This document shows positions 36,015-45,967 of a stretch of DNA of 64,000 nt, one piece after another; the first letter of the stretch is position 1; each line of letters begins with the position of its first letter. The notes beneath the pieces are model-generated. The model was not told where the DNA came from and did not search any database. It saw nothing but the letters and a program-made list of their open reading frames with translations. The translations under genes and the position numbers were made by a program. The stretch is from NCBI RefSeq assembly GCF_021605415.1, contig NZ_WKEQ01000012.1, positions 62,001 through 126,000 of the forward strand, written 5' to 3'. The stretch is from Pseudomonas syringae (GTDB lineage: Bacteria; Pseudomonadota; Gammaproteobacteria; Pseudomonadales; Pseudomonadaceae).

Positions 36015-36740
36015 ATGACTGAATCGAACGACACGCCTATCCAGACGGAAGAGGGCGACGAGCGCCAACACCGCCGCATCAAGAGTTTCGTGATGCGCGC
36101 CGGGCGCATGACCGAAGGCCAGCAGAAAGGTCTGGATCAGGGCACGCCGCTGTTCGTGCTACCGCTGGCGGATGCGCCGGTGGACTTCGATCAAGTGTTC
36201 GGCCGGTCGGCGCCGCGCTCGCTGGAGATCGGTTTCGGCATGGGCCACTCGCTGCTGGAAATGGCGGCAGCGGCGCCGGATCAGGATTTCATCGGCGTGG
36301 AAGTACACCGTCCGGGTGTCGGCGCGCTGCTCAATGGCGTGCTGACCCAAGGGCTGACGAACTTGCGGGTCTACGATTGCGACGCGATCGAAGTGCTCAA
36401 CCGCTGCATCGCCGACAACAGCCTTGATCGCCTGATGCTGTTCTTCCCGGATCCGTGGCACAAGAGCCGCCACCACAAGCGCCGTATCGTTCAGGCGTCG
36501 TTCGCCGAACTGGTGCGCAGCAAGTTGAAGGTTGGCGGTGTGCTGCACATGGCCACCGACTGGGAACCGTACGCTGAATACATGCTGGAAGTGATGAACG
36601 TCGCGCCGGGCTATCGCAACCTCGCCGAAGACGGCAAGTGCGTGCCGCGACCGGCCGAGCGGCCGATCACCAAGTTCGAACGCCGTGGCGAACGTCTTGG
36701 GCATGGCGTTTGGGATCTGAAGTTCGAAAAACAGTCCTGA
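36015..36740 (+). CDS. trmB: tRNA (guanine-N7)-methyltransferase
   Basis: Makes m7G46 in tRNA using SAM. The 241-residue product has [15 protein letters not shown] as SAM motif, [15 protein letters not shown], and the catalytic region [21 protein letters not shown]. The ATG at 36015 is preceded by TTG in frame. It is probably co-transcribed with thiSG, though the functions are not connected. Confidence 0.96.
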   Translation: MTESNDTPIQTEEGDERQHRRIKSFVMRAGRMTEGQQKGLDQGTPLFVLPLADAPVDFDQVFGRSAPRSLEIGFGMGHSLLEMAAAAPDQDFIGVEVHRPGVGALLNGVLTQGLTNLRVYDCDAIEVLNRCIADNSLDRLMLFFPDPWHKSRHHKRRIVQASFAELVRSKLKVGGVLHMATDWEPYAEYMLEVMNVAPGYRNLAEDGKCVPRPAERPITKFERRGERLGHGVWDLKFEKQS

Positions 36741-36748
36741 CGAATATC

Positions 36749-36779
36749 GATCGTTCCCACGCTCTGCGTGGGAACGATC
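36749..36779. repeat. Palindromic repeat, GATCGTTCCCACGC type
   Basis: GATCGTTCCCACGC (36749-36762) is perfectly inverted at 36766-36779 around TCT. A third palindromic family in this window; variants occur at 41251 and 44519. It may also act as the trmB terminator. Confidence 0.8.
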
Positions 36780-36804
36780 AACATCAACAAACGATCATCA
36801 CCCT

Positions 36805-37128
36805 TCAGCGGCGGTCGGCGACGACGCCGATCAACACCAGCACCACCAGCAACACCGGCGCCAGGCTGTAGTTGTTGAACTGGCTCAGGCCTCTAATCAC
36901 CCACGGCGTCGCATAAATCAGCGCCGCGCCGCTGCCGATCATGCACAGCAAGGCCATCAGCGGGACGCGCAAAGCGCCGGCAATGCTGCCCAGGCGTTGC
37001 TCGACCCAACCTTTGAAATCCGCGCCGAACAGCACCAGCAAACACCCCACCAGCGCCAGGGCAATTTCCGACAAATTGCTGCGGCTCCAGCGCGACACGG
37101 TGGCGAGCAGGTCGAGTATCAAATCCAT
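36805..37128 (-). CDS. DUF3392 membrane protein
   Basis: A 107-residue protein with three hydrophobic helices (about 22-37, 55-75 and 88-105) and the sequence FGADFKGWVEQRLGSIAGALRVPLMALLCMIGSGAALIY, typical of DUF3392. Function unknown. It lies upstream of hemW in the minus-strand series in coordinate order but is read after it. Confidence 0.8.
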   Translation of the reverse strand: MDLILDLLATVSRWSRSNLSEIALALVGCLLVLFGADFKGWVEQRLGSIAGALRVPLMALLCMIGSGAALIYATPWVIRGLSQFNNYSLAPVLLVVLVLIGVVADRR

Positions 37129-37159
37129 GGGTTTTTCCTTAGGGCTGCCGTTTGGGGTT

Positions 37160-38365
37160 TCAGCTCAGAAATTTCTGTAGCAAGTCGTTGAGAAACAGTT
37201 GTCCGCGCTCGGTGGCCGCCAGACGTGACGGTTCGACCTGCAACAGCCCGCTTTGTTCGGCCTCTAGCCGGTGTTCAGCGAGACTCTCCAGCGGCAGGCC
37301 AGTGCGTTCCGGATACAGACGCGATTCCACGCCCGCCGTGAGCCGCAAAGCGTTCATCAAGAATTCGAACGGCATCTCATCATTGGTCAGCGCCTTCTCG
37401 CCGGCCTGAAAGGCTTTCGCCGGGTTCAGGTAATCCTTGGGCAGTCGGGTTTTCCAGGTGCGGACGATGCGCCCGTCCGGGTGGCTGAGCTTGCCATGGG
37501 CCCCCGCGCCGATGCCGATGAAGTCGCCGAAACTCCAGTAATTGAGGTTATGCCGCGCCGGGCGACCGGCCTGGGCATACGCCGACACTTCGTATTGCGC
37601 GTAGCCGTGTTCGGCCAGCAGGGCTTGCCCGGCCTCCTGAATGTCCCAAAGGGTGTCGTCTTCCGGCAGCACGGGCGGCTGGTTCCAAAACACAGTGTTC
37701 GGTTCCAGGGTCAGTTGATACCAGGAAATGTGCGTCGGGTTCAGCGCGATGGCCTGGCGAAGATCGCCCAAAGCGTCATCAAGCGACTGATCCGGCAAGC
37801 CGTGCATCAAGTCCAGGTTGAAGTTATCGAACCCGGCCTGACGGGCCATACCCGCAGCGCGAATGGCTTCGTCACCGTTGTGAATGCGGCCCAGGGCTTT
37901 GAGTTTTTCCTGCTGGAAACTCTGGATGCCAATCGACAAACGATTGATCCCCAGCGCGCGATAAGCGACGAATTTTTCTTGCTCGAACGTGCCGGGGTTG
38001 GCTTCCAGCGTGATCTCAATGTCGCTGGCAAATGGAATCCGCTGCTCGACACCTTTGAGCAAACGCCCAAGTGCTTGCGCGCTGAACAGGCTCGGCGTAC
38101 CGCCACCAAAGAAAATCGAACTCAACTCACGGCCATAAACGGCGTGCAGATCCTGATCGAGATCGGCCAGCAACGCGTCGACGTATTCCTCTTCCGGCAG
38201 CACCGGGCTGGCGGTGTGGGAATTGAAGTCGCAATAAGGGCATTTGCGCACACACCACGGGATGTGGATGTACAACGCCAGGGGCGGCAGCGTCGGCAGC
38301 GGCGCCCGAGGCGAGGAGGCGGCGCCGCCGATAATCAGCGGCGACGCAGAGGCATCACCGGTCAT
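37160..38365 (-). CDS. hemW: Radical SAM haem chaperone HemW
   Basis: A 401-residue radical SAM protein with the cluster motif [10 protein letters not shown]. Other blocks are [19 protein letters not shown] and [11 protein letters not shown], followed by a HemN_C domain. It resembles coproporphyrinogen dehydrogenase HemN but lacks its N-terminal extension, so HemW (haem delivery) is the better call. The ATG overlaps the rdgB stop by 4 bases (ATGA). Confidence 0.92.
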   Translation of the reverse strand: MTGDASASPLIIGGAASSPRAPLPTLPPLALYIHIPWCVRKCPYCDFNSHTASPVLPEEEYVDALLADLDQDLHAVYGRELSSIFFGGGTPSLFSAQALGRLLKGVEQRIPFASDIEITLEANPGTFEQEKFVAYRALGINRLSIGIQSFQQEKLKALGRIHNGDEAIRAAGMARQAGFDNFNLDLMHGLPDQSLDDALGDLRQAIALNPTHISWYQLTLEPNTVFWNQPPVLPEDDTLWDIQEAGQALLAEHGYAQYEVSAYAQAGRPARHNLNYWSFGDFIGIGAGAHGKLSHPDGRIVRTWKTRLPKDYLNPAKAFQAGEKALTNDEMPFEFLMNALRLTAGVESRLYPERTGLPLESLAEHRLEAEQSGLLQVEPSRLAATERGQLFLNDLLQKFLS

Positions 38366-38958
38366 TTCGAGCCCAGACGCTGGCGCAGCAGATCCATTGC
38401 TCGGGCGCGGTGACTGATTTGGTTCTTGTCGGCCGGGCTCAGTTCAGCGCTGGAGACGTTGCGCTCCGGCACCCAGAACAGCGGGTCGTAACCGAAACCG
38501 TGTTCGCCACTGGCAGCGGTCAGGATGCGCCCGTGCCACAAGCCTTCGCAGAGCATCGGCAACGGATCCTCGGCGTGACGCACCAGCGCCAGCACGCAGA
38601 CGAACTGGGCACCGCGCTCGTGTTCCGGCACATCCTTCAAAGCGTCGAGCAATTTGGCGTTGTTCGCCGCATCGCCCTTGCCGTCGGCGTAACGCGCCGA
38701 ATAAATGCCCGGCGCACCGCCGAGGAAATCCACGGCCAGACCGGAATCGTCGGCCAGCGCCGGCAGTCCGGAAATACGTGCGGCGTTGCGGGCCTTGAGA
38801 ATCGCGTTCTCAACGAACGACAGGCCGGTTTCTTCCGGCTCGATTTGGCTCCATTCGCCGATCGAACGCAGTTGCACCGAGTCGCCGAGCATGGCCTGGA
38901 GTTCTTTGAGTTTGCCGGCGTTGTGGCTGGCCAGTACGAGTTGCTTGAGGTTCATCAT
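38362..38958 (-). CDS. rdgB: XTP/dITP pyrophosphatase
   Basis: Hydrolyses ITP, dITP and XTP to keep deaminated purines out of nucleic acids. The product has 198 residues from the first of two adjacent ATGs (38958 or 38955). [12 protein letters not shown] is the nucleotide-binding start, [43 protein letters not shown] the core, and [12 protein letters not shown] the family C-terminal motif. It overlaps the preceding DUF4426 stop and the hemW start. Confidence 0.95.
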   Translation of the reverse strand: MMNLKQLVLASHNAGKLKELQAMLGDSVQLRSIGEWSQIEPEETGLSFVENAILKARNAARISGLPALADDSGLAVDFLGGAPGIYSARYADGKGDAANNAKLLDALKDVPEHERGAQFVCVLALVRHAEDPLPMLCEGLWHGRILTAASGEHGFGYDPLFWVPERNVSSAELSPADKNQISHRARAMDLLRQRLGSK

Positions 38959-39389
38959 TCGCCGGGGAAAAGCTCTTGGTTGAAATTGATGGTGTTGATC
39001 TTGTCGCCGTTCTGCACCTTGATTTCAAAGGTGCGGGTTTCCTGCTGATCGACCGGGTACTGGGCGATGTAGTAGATCGCGCCTTGCTCGGTGATCTGGC
39101 GGAACGCCAGCGGGAACATCTTGCCGGTCAGGTCTTTCACCGAGCCAGAGACCTGAGACATCAACGGTTTGCCATCCTTGATCACCGAGACGTTGATCAC
39201 GCCCTGGTTCTTGCTGCGAATCAGCTCGGCAGCCTTGGCGATGTCCGGTGTCAGGAACGTCGAGTTGAAGGTGTTGTAATGCACGGTGACATCGCCGAAC
39301 ACTTCCTTGCGCTCGCCCTTGATGACATCGGCGGCCACGGCCGACAGGCTCAGGCAGGCGGCCAGCAGTGCGGTAATCAAGCGTCCCAT
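38955..39389 (-). CDS. DUF4426 exported protein
   Basis: A 144-residue protein with a signal peptide ([18 protein letters not shown]). The rest is a beta-rich DUF4426 domain with [24 protein letters not shown]. Function unknown. From memory it is conserved in Pseudomonas between metW and rdgB, as here. Confidence 0.87.
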   Translation of the reverse strand: MGRLITALLAACLSLSAVAADVIKGERKEVFGDVTVHYNTFNSTFLTPDIAKAAELIRSKNQGVINVSVIKDGKPLMSQVSGSVKDLTGKMFPLAFRQITEQGAIYYIAQYPVDQQETRTFEIKVQNGDKINTINFNQELFPGE

Positions 39390-39415
39390 GATCGATCTCC
39401 TCGAAATGTCGTGGC

Positions 39416-40036
39416 TCAGACCGCGACTTTGTGGTCTTGCAGCAAAGGGCTACTGACGCGGTAGATGCCAATTTCACCTAACAGATTAGGCCATAGCTTA
39501 CTGGCCCACCCGTGGCGGTGCTGTTGATCCACGGCAAGCCGATCAATGACCTTGGCATCGCGTTCGCGGCACAGGGCTTCAAAGTCTTCGAAGGTGCAGA
39601 AATGGATGTTCGGCGTGTTGTACCAGGTGTACGGCAGAAACTCCGACACCGGCATCCGCCCTTTGCTCGCCAAGTACCAGCGGCAGCGCCAGTGGCCGAA
39701 GTTGGGGAACGTGATGATGCACTGACGACCGACCCGCAGCATTTCGTCGAGGATCTTGTCCGGGTAATGCACGGCTTGCAGGGCCTGGGTCATTACCACG
39801 ACGTCGAAACTGTTGCTGGCGAAGTTGCCCAGGCCCTTGTCCAGATCCTGCTCAATGACGTTGATACCCTTGGCCACGCACTCGGCGATGTTGTCCGCAT
39901 CGTTTTCCAGGCCATAACCGGTGACTTGCTTGTGATCGCGCAGCCACGTCAGCAACTCGCCGTCGCCGCAGCCGAGGTCGAGCACGCGGCTGCCGGCGGG
40001 GATCCATTCCTGGATGATTTCCAGATCAGCTCTCAT
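39416..40036 (-). CDS. metW: Methionine biosynthesis protein MetW
   Basis: A 206-residue SAM-methyltransferase-fold protein. RVLDLGCGDGELLTWL is motif I, and NSFDVVVMTQALQAVHYPDKILDEMLRV follows. Together with the adjacent MetX it is required for homoserine acylation in Pseudomonas, as established for MetX/MetW systems. It starts 7 bases after the metX stop. Confidence 0.94.
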   Translation of the reverse strand: MRADLEIIQEWIPAGSRVLDLGCGDGELLTWLRDHKQVTGYGLENDADNIAECVAKGINVIEQDLDKGLGNFASNSFDVVVMTQALQAVHYPDKILDEMLRVGRQCIITFPNFGHWRCRWYLASKGRMPVSEFLPYTWYNTPNIHFCTFEDFEALCRERDAKVIDRLAVDQQHRHGWASKLWPNLLGEIGIYRVSSPLLQDHKVAV

Positions 40037-40043
40037 GCTTTTC

Positions 40044-41183
40044 TCACAACGTGATTCGGTTCATGTAATTGCCGAACGCCTGCAAGTAACGCGGGATCGG
40101 AATCAGGAAGGCGTCATGGCCCTGCGGTGCGTCGATTTCCAGATAGCTGACGTCTTTACGCGCGGCCATCAGTGCGTCTACCAGTTCCCGCGAACGGGCC
40201 GGGGAGAAGCGCCAGTCGGTGGTGAACGACATCACGCAAAATTTCGCCGTGGCGCTTTCGAAGGTTTTCGCCAGGTTATCGTCGAAGTTGGCCGCCGGAT
40301 CGAAGTAATCCAGCGCTTTGGTCATCAGCAGATAGGTATTGGCGTCGAAGCGCCCGGAAAACTCTTCACCCTGATAACGCAAGTAGCTTTCGACCTGGAA
40401 CTCGACACTGTGAAAGTCGTAGTTGAGCTTTTCGCTTTTCAGGCCCCGGCCGAATTTCTCGCCCATGGAGTCGTCGGACAGATACGTGATGTGCCCGACC
40501 ATCCGCGCCAGCATCAAGCCGCGCTTGGGAATCACGCCCGCCTCCTGGAATGAACCGCCATGGAATTCCGGGTCGGTGAGGATCGCCTGGCGCGCCACTT
40601 CGTTGAACGCGATGTTCTGCGCCGACAGCTTCGGTGCCGAGGCGATGGCCAGGCAATGACGGACGCGATCTGGATAAGTGATCGTCCATTGCAGCGCCTG
40701 CATGCCGCCGAGGCTGCCGCCAATCACAGCCGCCCATTGCGCGATGCCGAGCCGGTCGGCCAGGCGCGCCTGGCTGTGTACCCAGTCTTCCACGGTGAGC
40801 ACCGGAAAGTCGGCGCCGAAGGGCTTGCCGGTGTCCGGATTGATGCTGCTCGGGCCGGTGGAACCGTTGCAGCCGCCGAGGTTATTCAGGCTGACCACGA
40901 AGAATTTGTCGGTGTCGATGGGCTTGCCCGGGCCGATGCAGCTGTCCCACCAACCGGGTTTGCGGTCGTCGGCGCTGTGATAACCGGCGGCGTGATGGTG
41001 GCCGGACAGGGCGTGGCATATCAGCACGGCGTTGCTCGCTTGCGCGTTCAGCGTGCCGTAGGTTTCGTGGATCAGGTCATAAGCGGCCAGCGAACGGCCA
41101 CAGGCCAAGGCCAATGGTTCGCTGAAGTGCGCCGTTTGCGGCGTCACCAGACCAACAGAATCGGGGGGGAAGGCAGCTGGCAT
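40044..41183 (-). CDS. metX: Homoserine O-acyltransferase (probably O-succinyltransferase)
   Basis: A 379-residue alpha/beta-hydrolase-fold enzyme that acylates homoserine to start methionine synthesis. The nucleophile elbow is [14 protein letters not shown]. The Asp/His of the triad are in [13 protein letters not shown] and PQGHDAFL. Pseudomonas MetX is known to use succinyl-CoA and to need MetW, present directly downstream. The substrate preference is taken from the genus. Confidence 0.94.
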   Translation of the reverse strand: MPAAFPPDSVGLVTPQTAHFSEPLALACGRSLAAYDLIHETYGTLNAQASNAVLICHALSGHHHAAGYHSADDRKPGWWDSCIGPGKPIDTDKFFVVSLNNLGGCNGSTGPSSINPDTGKPFGADFPVLTVEDWVHSQARLADRLGIAQWAAVIGGSLGGMQALQWTITYPDRVRHCLAIASAPKLSAQNIAFNEVARQAILTDPEFHGGSFQEAGVIPKRGLMLARMVGHITYLSDDSMGEKFGRGLKSEKLNYDFHSVEFQVESYLRYQGEEFSGRFDANTYLLMTKALDYFDPAANFDDNLAKTFESATAKFCVMSFTTDWRFSPARSRELVDALMAARKDVSYLEIDAPQGHDAFLIPIPRYLQAFGNYMNRITL

Positions 41184-41250
41184 CGACCCTGCTCTCGTTG
41201 AAATGAGGCGTAAGTCTAAAGACCGGCGAGGTCAGCGGCAAGCAACGAGC

Positions 41251-41286
41251 CGTGAGCGTTCCCACCAGGTCGTGGGAACGCTCACG
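41251..41286. repeat. Palindromic repeat, GAGCGTTCCCAC type
   Basis: GTGAGCGTTCCCAC (41252-41265) is perfectly inverted at 41272-41285 around CAGGTC. It belongs to the same family as 36749, with a changed outer arm, between yggT and metX. Confidence 0.8.
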
Positions 41287-41292
41287 AAGGGG

Positions 41293-41883
41293 CTACATCA
41301 GTACGCGCAAGATCTCCGGCATCATCGTCATCGCCGCCAGATTGTTGATCACCAGCATGTCGATCAGCTTCAGTACCAGGAATGCGAAGATCGGCGACAG
41401 ATCGAGCCCGCCGAGGTTAGGCAGGATGCGACGGAACGGCGCCAGCGCCGGTTCGCAGATCTGATTCACCAGTTCGGCGCCCGGGTTGTGGCTGCCCGGT
41501 GCAACCCACGACAGGATGATGCTGATGATCATCGCGAAGAAGAAAATCTTCAGGAACAGCGCGGTCACGCCGATGATCGACCAGATCAGCAGTTGCAGCG
41601 GGTTGCCGGTGGTGCCGTAGGTCAGCAGCAGCGTCAGCGCCATCAACGCCAGTTGCACCAGGATCGCCAGCACCAGCGACGACATGTCGAGGCCGAACAG
41701 GCTCGGAATGATCCGGCGCAGCGGCTTGAGCAGCGGCTGAGTGGCTTTGACGATGAATTGGCACAGCGGGTTGTAGAAGTTTGCGCGTACCAGTTGCAGG
41801 ACGAAGCGCAACAGCACGATCAGCAGGTACAGACTGCCGAGGGTTTGCAGCACGTAGACCGCTGCGGTGTTCAGACCAATCAT
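41293..41883 (-). CDS. yggT: YggT family membrane protein
   Basis: A 196-residue integral membrane protein with two copies of the YggT unit, each with paired helices. The second unit contains ILSWVAPGSHNPGAELVNQICEPALAPFRRILPNLGGLDLSPIFAFL. Proposed roles are in osmotic and cell-envelope homeostasis. It follows proC by 10 bases in the yggS-proC-yggT series. Confidence 0.9.
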   Translation of the reverse strand: MIGLNTAAVYVLQTLGSLYLLIVLLRFVLQLVRANFYNPLCQFIVKATQPLLKPLRRIIPSLFGLDMSSLVLAILVQLALMALTLLLTYGTTGNPLQLLIWSIIGVTALFLKIFFFAMIISIILSWVAPGSHNPGAELVNQICEPALAPFRRILPNLGGLDLSPIFAFLVLKLIDMLVINNLAAMTMMPEILRVLM

Positions 41884-41893
41884 GTAAGGCTCC

Positions 41894-42712
41894 TTATTTG
41901 CCCAGTTGTTCGGCCATTTCGGCCGAGCGGTGCGCGGCGGCGCCGAGTGCTTTTTCCACCAGAGCTTCGAAGCCGCTGGCCTGGAACGATTTGATCGCAG
42001 CTTCCGTGGTGCCGGCTGGCGAGGTTACGCGGCGGCGCAATTCGGCGGCATCGACATCACTGGCAACCGCCATATGCGCGGCGCCAAGGGCGGTTTGCAG
42101 GGTCAGCTGTTCAGCGGTTTCTTTTGGCAGGCCGAGTTTGACGCCAGCAGCGGTCATCGCTTCGATCAACAGAAAGAAGTACGCCGGGCCGGAGCCGGAC
42201 ACAGCCGTCACGGCATCCAGTTGCTGCTCTTCATCCAGCCACAGGGCGATGCCGACGGCGGACAGCAGTTCTTCGGCCTGTTGACGCTGTTCGGCAGTCA
42301 CTTCGGCAGTGGCGAACAAACCGCTGACACCCTGACGCAGCAGCGCCGGAGTGTTGGGCATGCAGCGCACGATGGGCTGTGCACCGAGCCACGCCTTCAT
42401 GCTGGCGCAGGTGATGCCAGCGGCAATCGACACCACCAATTGATTCGGTTTCAGGCTTGGGCGAATCGCCTCGCACACGGCTTTCATCGCTTGTGGCTTG
42501 ACCGCCAGCACCACCACGTCGACACCGTCGATGGCCTGGGCGTTGTCGGCGAAGGTTTCGATGCCGTGTTCGGCGCTGACGCGGGCGCGGGTGTCTTCGC
42601 CCGGATCGCTGGCGCGGATGTGTGCCGCTTCCAGACCCTTGGCCCGCAGGCCGCCGATCAGGCTGGCGGCCATGTTGCCGGCGCCGATAAAGGCGATTCG
42701 TGTGTCGCTCAT
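41894..42712 (-). CDS. proC: Pyrroline-5-carboxylate reductase
   Basis: Last step of proline synthesis with NAD(P)H. A 272-residue protein with FIGAGNMAASLIGGL as the dinucleotide-binding start. VLAVKPQAMKAV, MPNTPALLRQGVSGL and AVSGSGPAYFFLLIEAM are family motifs. It belongs to the yggS-proC-yggT series. Confidence 0.95.
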   Translation of the reverse strand: MSDTRIAFIGAGNMAASLIGGLRAKGLEAAHIRASDPGEDTRARVSAEHGIETFADNAQAIDGVDVVVLAVKPQAMKAVCEAIRPSLKPNQLVVSIAAGITCASMKAWLGAQPIVRCMPNTPALLRQGVSGLFATAEVTAEQRQQAEELLSAVGIALWLDEEQQLDAVTAVSGSGPAYFFLLIEAMTAAGVKLGLPKETAEQLTLQTALGAAHMAVASDVDAAELRRRVTSPAGTTEAAIKSFQASGFEALVEKALGAAAHRSAEMAEQLGK

Positions 42713-42730
42713 GTCAGATCCTTATCTGGT

Positions 42731-43417
42731 TCAAGACTGGGAATAGTCGCGGGCGCCAAACAGTGCCGTACCAATGCGTACGCACGTCGCGCCTTGGGCA
42801 ATCGCCGACTCGAGGTCGTGGCTCATGCCCATGGAAAGTGTGTCGAGCGGCAGATCGAGGCTGGCCTGCAAACGTTGCACGGCAGCAAAAGCGGCATCCT
42901 GGGCGGCACGATCTTCGGTCGGCTCGGGAATGGCCATCAATCCGCGCAATGTCAGACGCGGCAAGGTGCTGATGGCGTTGGCCAGGGCGGGCAAGTCTTC
43001 GGGTGTACAGCCGGATTTGCTGGCTTCACCGCTGACGTTGACCTGAATGCAGATGTTCAGTGGCGGCAGATCCGCCGGGCGTTGCTCGGAGAGGCGTTGT
43101 GCGATTTTCAGACGATCCACGGAGTGCACCCAGTCGAAATGCTCGGCAATGGCGCGAGTCTTGTTCGATTGAATGGGGCCGATGAAGTGCCAGATCAAGG
43201 GCAGGTCGGCCAGTTCGAGCTGTTTGGCCAAGGCCTCTTGCAGGTAGTTCTCGCCGAAGTCGCGCAGGCCGGCGGCATAGGCTTCGCGCAGGGCCTCGGC
43301 GGGCTTGGTTTTACTCACGGCGAGGAGCTGAACGCTGTTTTCGTCACGCCCGGCAGCCTGGGCGGCGGCGCGGATACGCGAACTAACCAACTGAATGTTG
43401 TCTGCTATCGTGGACAT
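42731..43417 (-). CDS. yggS: PLP homeostasis protein YggS
   Basis: A 228-residue PLP-binding protein with a TIM-barrel like alanine racemase N-domain. The cofactor Lys is in LLAVSKTKP; GENYLQEAL, WHFIGPIQSNKTR and GMSHDLESAIAQGATCVRIGTALFG are family blocks. It has no catalytic activity and buffers PLP. It diverges from pilT across only 56 bases, an arrangement typical of Pseudomonas. Confidence 0.94.
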   Translation of the reverse strand: MSTIADNIQLVSSRIRAAAQAAGRDENSVQLLAVSKTKPAEALREAYAAGLRDFGENYLQEALAKQLELADLPLIWHFIGPIQSNKTRAIAEHFDWVHSVDRLKIAQRLSEQRPADLPPLNICIQVNVSGEASKSGCTPEDLPALANAISTLPRLTLRGLMAIPEPTEDRAAQDAAFAAVQRLQASLDLPLDTLSMGMSHDLESAIAQGATCVRIGTALFGARDYSQS

Positions 43418-43473
43418 CAAGAGGCGCCGGCGGTCTGAAGGTTCGCGGCATTCTACTGGAATTGAGGAGCGCA

Positions 43474-44508
43474 ATGGATATCACCGAACTGCTGGCCTTC
43501 AGCGCCAAACAGGGAGCTTCCGACCTGCACCTGTCGGCCGGTCTGCCGCCGATGATCCGCGTGGACGGCGATGTGCGACGGATCAATTTGCCGGCGCTGG
43601 ATCACAAGCAAGTGCACGAATTGATCTACGACATCATGAACGACACCCAGCGGGTGGACTTCGAGAAACATCTGGAAACCGACTTTTCCTTCGAAGTCCC
43701 CGGTGTAGCCCGCTTCCGGGTCAACGCTTTCAATCAGAATCGCGGCGCCGGTGCGGTGTTTCGCACCATTCCGTCGAAAGTGCTGAGCATGGAAGACCTC
43801 GGCATGGGCGACGTCTTTCGCAAGATCACTGACGCCCCGCGCGGGCTGGTGCTGGTGACCGGGCCGACCGGTTCCGGCAAGTCGACCACGCTGGCGGCGA
43901 TGATCGATTACCTCAACACCCATCGCCACCACCACATTCTCACCATCGAAGACCCGATCGAATTTGTCCACGAATCGCGAAAATGCCTGATCAACCAGCG
44001 CGAAGTGCACCGCGACACCCGCAGCTTCGCGACCGCTCTGCGCTCGGCGCTGCGCGAAGACCCGGACGTGATTCTGGTGGGCGAGATGCGCGACCTGGAA
44101 ACCATTCGCCTGGCTTTGACGGCGGCTGAAACCGGGCACTTGGTGTTCGGCACGCTGCACACCACCTCAGCGGCGAAGACGATTGACCGTGTGGTGGACG
44201 TGTTCCCCGGTGACGAGAAATCAATGGTGCGTTCGATGTTGTCCGAGTCATTGCTGGCGGTGGTGTCGCAGACGTTGATCAAGAAAATCGGCGGAGGTCG
44301 GGTGGCGGCGCACGAAATCATGCTCGGCACACCGGCGATCCGTAACCTGATCCGCGAGGATAAAGTGGCGCAGATGTATTCGTCGATTCAGACAGGCGGG
44401 TCGCTGGGGATGCAGACACTGGATATGTGCCTGAAGGACTTGGTGATCAAAGGACTGATCAGCCGCGAGCATGCGCGGGAGAAGGCGCGTACGCCGGATA
44501 ATTTCTGA
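43474..44508 (+). CDS. pilT: Type IV pilus retraction ATPase PilT
   Basis: A hexameric motor that retracts type IV pili for twitching motility. The 344-residue product begins MDITELLAFSAKQGASDLHLS. Walker A is GPTGSGKSTT, Walker B is ILVGEMRDLETI and the His box GHLVFGTLHT. The ATG at 43474 has GAGGAG before it. In P. aeruginosa pilU follows; here there is none, only a palindromic repeat and a minus-strand hydrolase gene. Confidence 0.96.
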   Translation: MDITELLAFSAKQGASDLHLSAGLPPMIRVDGDVRRINLPALDHKQVHELIYDIMNDTQRVDFEKHLETDFSFEVPGVARFRVNAFNQNRGAGAVFRTIPSKVLSMEDLGMGDVFRKITDAPRGLVLVTGPTGSGKSTTLAAMIDYLNTHRHHHILTIEDPIEFVHESRKCLINQREVHRDTRSFATALRSALREDPDVILVGEMRDLETIRLALTAAETGHLVFGTLHTTSAAKTIDRVVDVFPGDEKSMVRSMLSESLLAVVSQTLIKKIGGGRVAAHEIMLGTPAIRNLIREDKVAQMYSSIQTGGSLGMQTLDMCLKDLVIKGLISREHAREKARTPDNF

Positions 44509-44516
44509 TAGGGCCG

Positions 44517-44556
44517 GCTATCGCTCGCACGCGCAACGTGGGAACGATAGCGGACG
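44517..44556. repeat. Degenerate palindromic repeat, TCGTTCCCACG family
   Basis: GCTATCGCTCGCACGCGCAA and CGTGGGAACGATAGC form an imperfect palindrome just after the pilT stop. It is a drifted member of the family at 36749 and 41251. Confidence 0.55.
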
Positions 44557-44559
44557 GGA

Positions 44560-45177
44560 TCAGCGCTGAACGACGCGCATCTGGCCCTGTTCTTTCGGCA
44601 ATACACGCTTGGCAACGACGTAATGCTTTTTCCAGTACGGTTTGTTCAGGGTGTCGATGCTCACCGATTTGCCTCGACGAGGCGCGTGGATGAAGCGGTC
44701 GTTACCCAGGTAAATGGCAACGTGATTGACCCGGCGGCTCTTGAGGTTGAAGAAAATCAGGTCGCCCGGTTTCAGATCCTTGCGATCGACTTTCTCGCCA
44801 TGCCCGCTGGCCATTGCATTGGAGGTGCGTGGCAAATCGAACGTGGCGTCGTTGAACGCATATTTCACCAGACCGCTGCAATCGAAGCCTTTACTTGGGC
44901 TGCTGCCGCCCCAACGGTACGGTGTACCGAGGACGTTCACGGCGCGGCTCAGGACGTTACTGCTTTCCTTGCTCGCCATCGGCGGCACCAGTTTGCTGTG
45001 GCTTTTGCTGCTCAGCGTGGTGGTTTTGCTTTGTTTGCTTTTGCTCGATGGAGCAGAAACATGGGATTTAGGGGTGAAACCGTTAACGTTGGGAAGACGT
45101 TGCTCACGATTGGTGGCGTGGGCAGCCAGTGGCATTAATAGGCAAATAGTTAGCCATGTCTTGAAAAATGGACGCAT
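44560..45177 (-). CDS. NlpC/P60 peptidoglycan hydrolase
   Basis: A 205-residue exported cell-wall endopeptidase. Residues 1-20 are a signal peptide (ending LAAHA) and a Ser/Lys-rich linker covers about 35-70. The NlpC/P60 domain has the catalytic Cys in GFDCSGLVKYAF and His in RRVNHVAIYLG. It should cut stem-peptide D-Glu-mDAP bonds. I chose the ATG at 45177 because the signal peptide begins there; 33 codons further upstream are open but polar. Confidence 0.88.
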   Translation of the reverse strand: MRPFFKTWLTICLLMPLAAHATNREQRLPNVNGFTPKSHVSAPSSKSKQSKTTTLSSKSHSKLVPPMASKESSNVLSRAVNVLGTPYRWGGSSPSKGFDCSGLVKYAFNDATFDLPRTSNAMASGHGEKVDRKDLKPGDLIFFNLKSRRVNHVAIYLGNDRFIHAPRRGKSVSIDTLNKPYWKKHYVVAKRVLPKEQGQMRVVQR

Positions 45178-45427
45178 TCGGCAGGGCTCATATGGGTTAG
45201 CGCGCAACTTTATAACAGCTTTTTTACTGTTTCCGGGGCCGTTGGTCGATTGCGAAAGCCCCGGGCCAGAGCCCAACGAACGAAAATCTGCACAGGTTGT
45301 CGGACAGAACCTAACGAGGACAAGGACTTACGAGAGTTCCCCTAAGTGTTAGCCACTTGTCGGCTGAACATAAAAAAGTCACAGAAAGTCAGAACATATT
45401 TATCTATTGAGGCAAATGAGGTCATTC

Positions 45428-45859
45428 ATGAACACCTATCGGAACGATGCTCCCGCCCATGACACTCACAGCAAAGTGGTGGGTTATCTGCTGTGGATTT
45501 TTGGTTTTACCGGTGCTCACCGCTTCTATTACGGCAAACCGGTGACCGGGACGATCTGGTTCTTCACCTTCGGCTTGCTGGGCATCGGCTGGCTGATCGA
45601 CTTGTTCCTGATCCCGGCGATGGATCGCGAAGCGGATCTGCGCTTCACCTCTGGGCCGATCGAATACAACGTGGCGTGGATTCTGCTGACGTTTCTCGGC
45701 GTGTTCGGCGTACACCGGATGTACCAGGGCAAATGGATCAGCGGATTGCTGTACCTGGTGAGTGGTGGGTTGTTCTTTATTGGCGTGCTGTATGACTTCT
45801 GGACGCTGAACGATCAGGTGTCGGTGCGCAACGCGCAGAATCGCGGCGCTTTCCAGTAA
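45428..45859 (+). CDS. TM2 domain protein
   Basis: A 143-residue membrane protein with two TM2 units: KVVGYLLWIFGFTGAHRFYYGKPVTG then WILLTFLGVFGVHRMYQGKWISGLLYL. The paired G-hydrophobic-HR(F/M)Y motif is diagnostic. Function unknown. It starts at 45428 with GAGG before it; the upstream three codons with ATGs are dismissed. A REP pair follows. Confidence 0.85.
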   Translation: MNTYRNDAPAHDTHSKVVGYLLWIFGFTGAHRFYYGKPVTGTIWFFTFGLLGIGWLIDLFLIPAMDREADLRFTSGPIEYNVAWILLTFLGVFGVHRMYQGKWISGLLYLVSGGLFFIGVLYDFWTLNDQVSVRNAQNRGAFQ

Positions 45860-45861
45860 AC

Positions 45862-45953
45862 CATCGCTGGCAAGCCAGCTCCCACATGGATTTGCGTTGT
45901 CACAAATCCATGGTTACACACAGAACCTGTGGGAGCTGGCTTGCCAGCGATTG
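45862..45953. repeat. REP pair, GCTGGCAAGCCAGC type
   Basis: Two well-preserved inverted copies (45862-45885 and 45929-45952) separated by about 45 bases. A smaller CAAATCCATG/CATGGATTTG inverted repeat lies in between. The pair sits between convergent genes. Confidence 0.88.
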
Positions 45954-45967
45954 GCCGTTACGCGGTA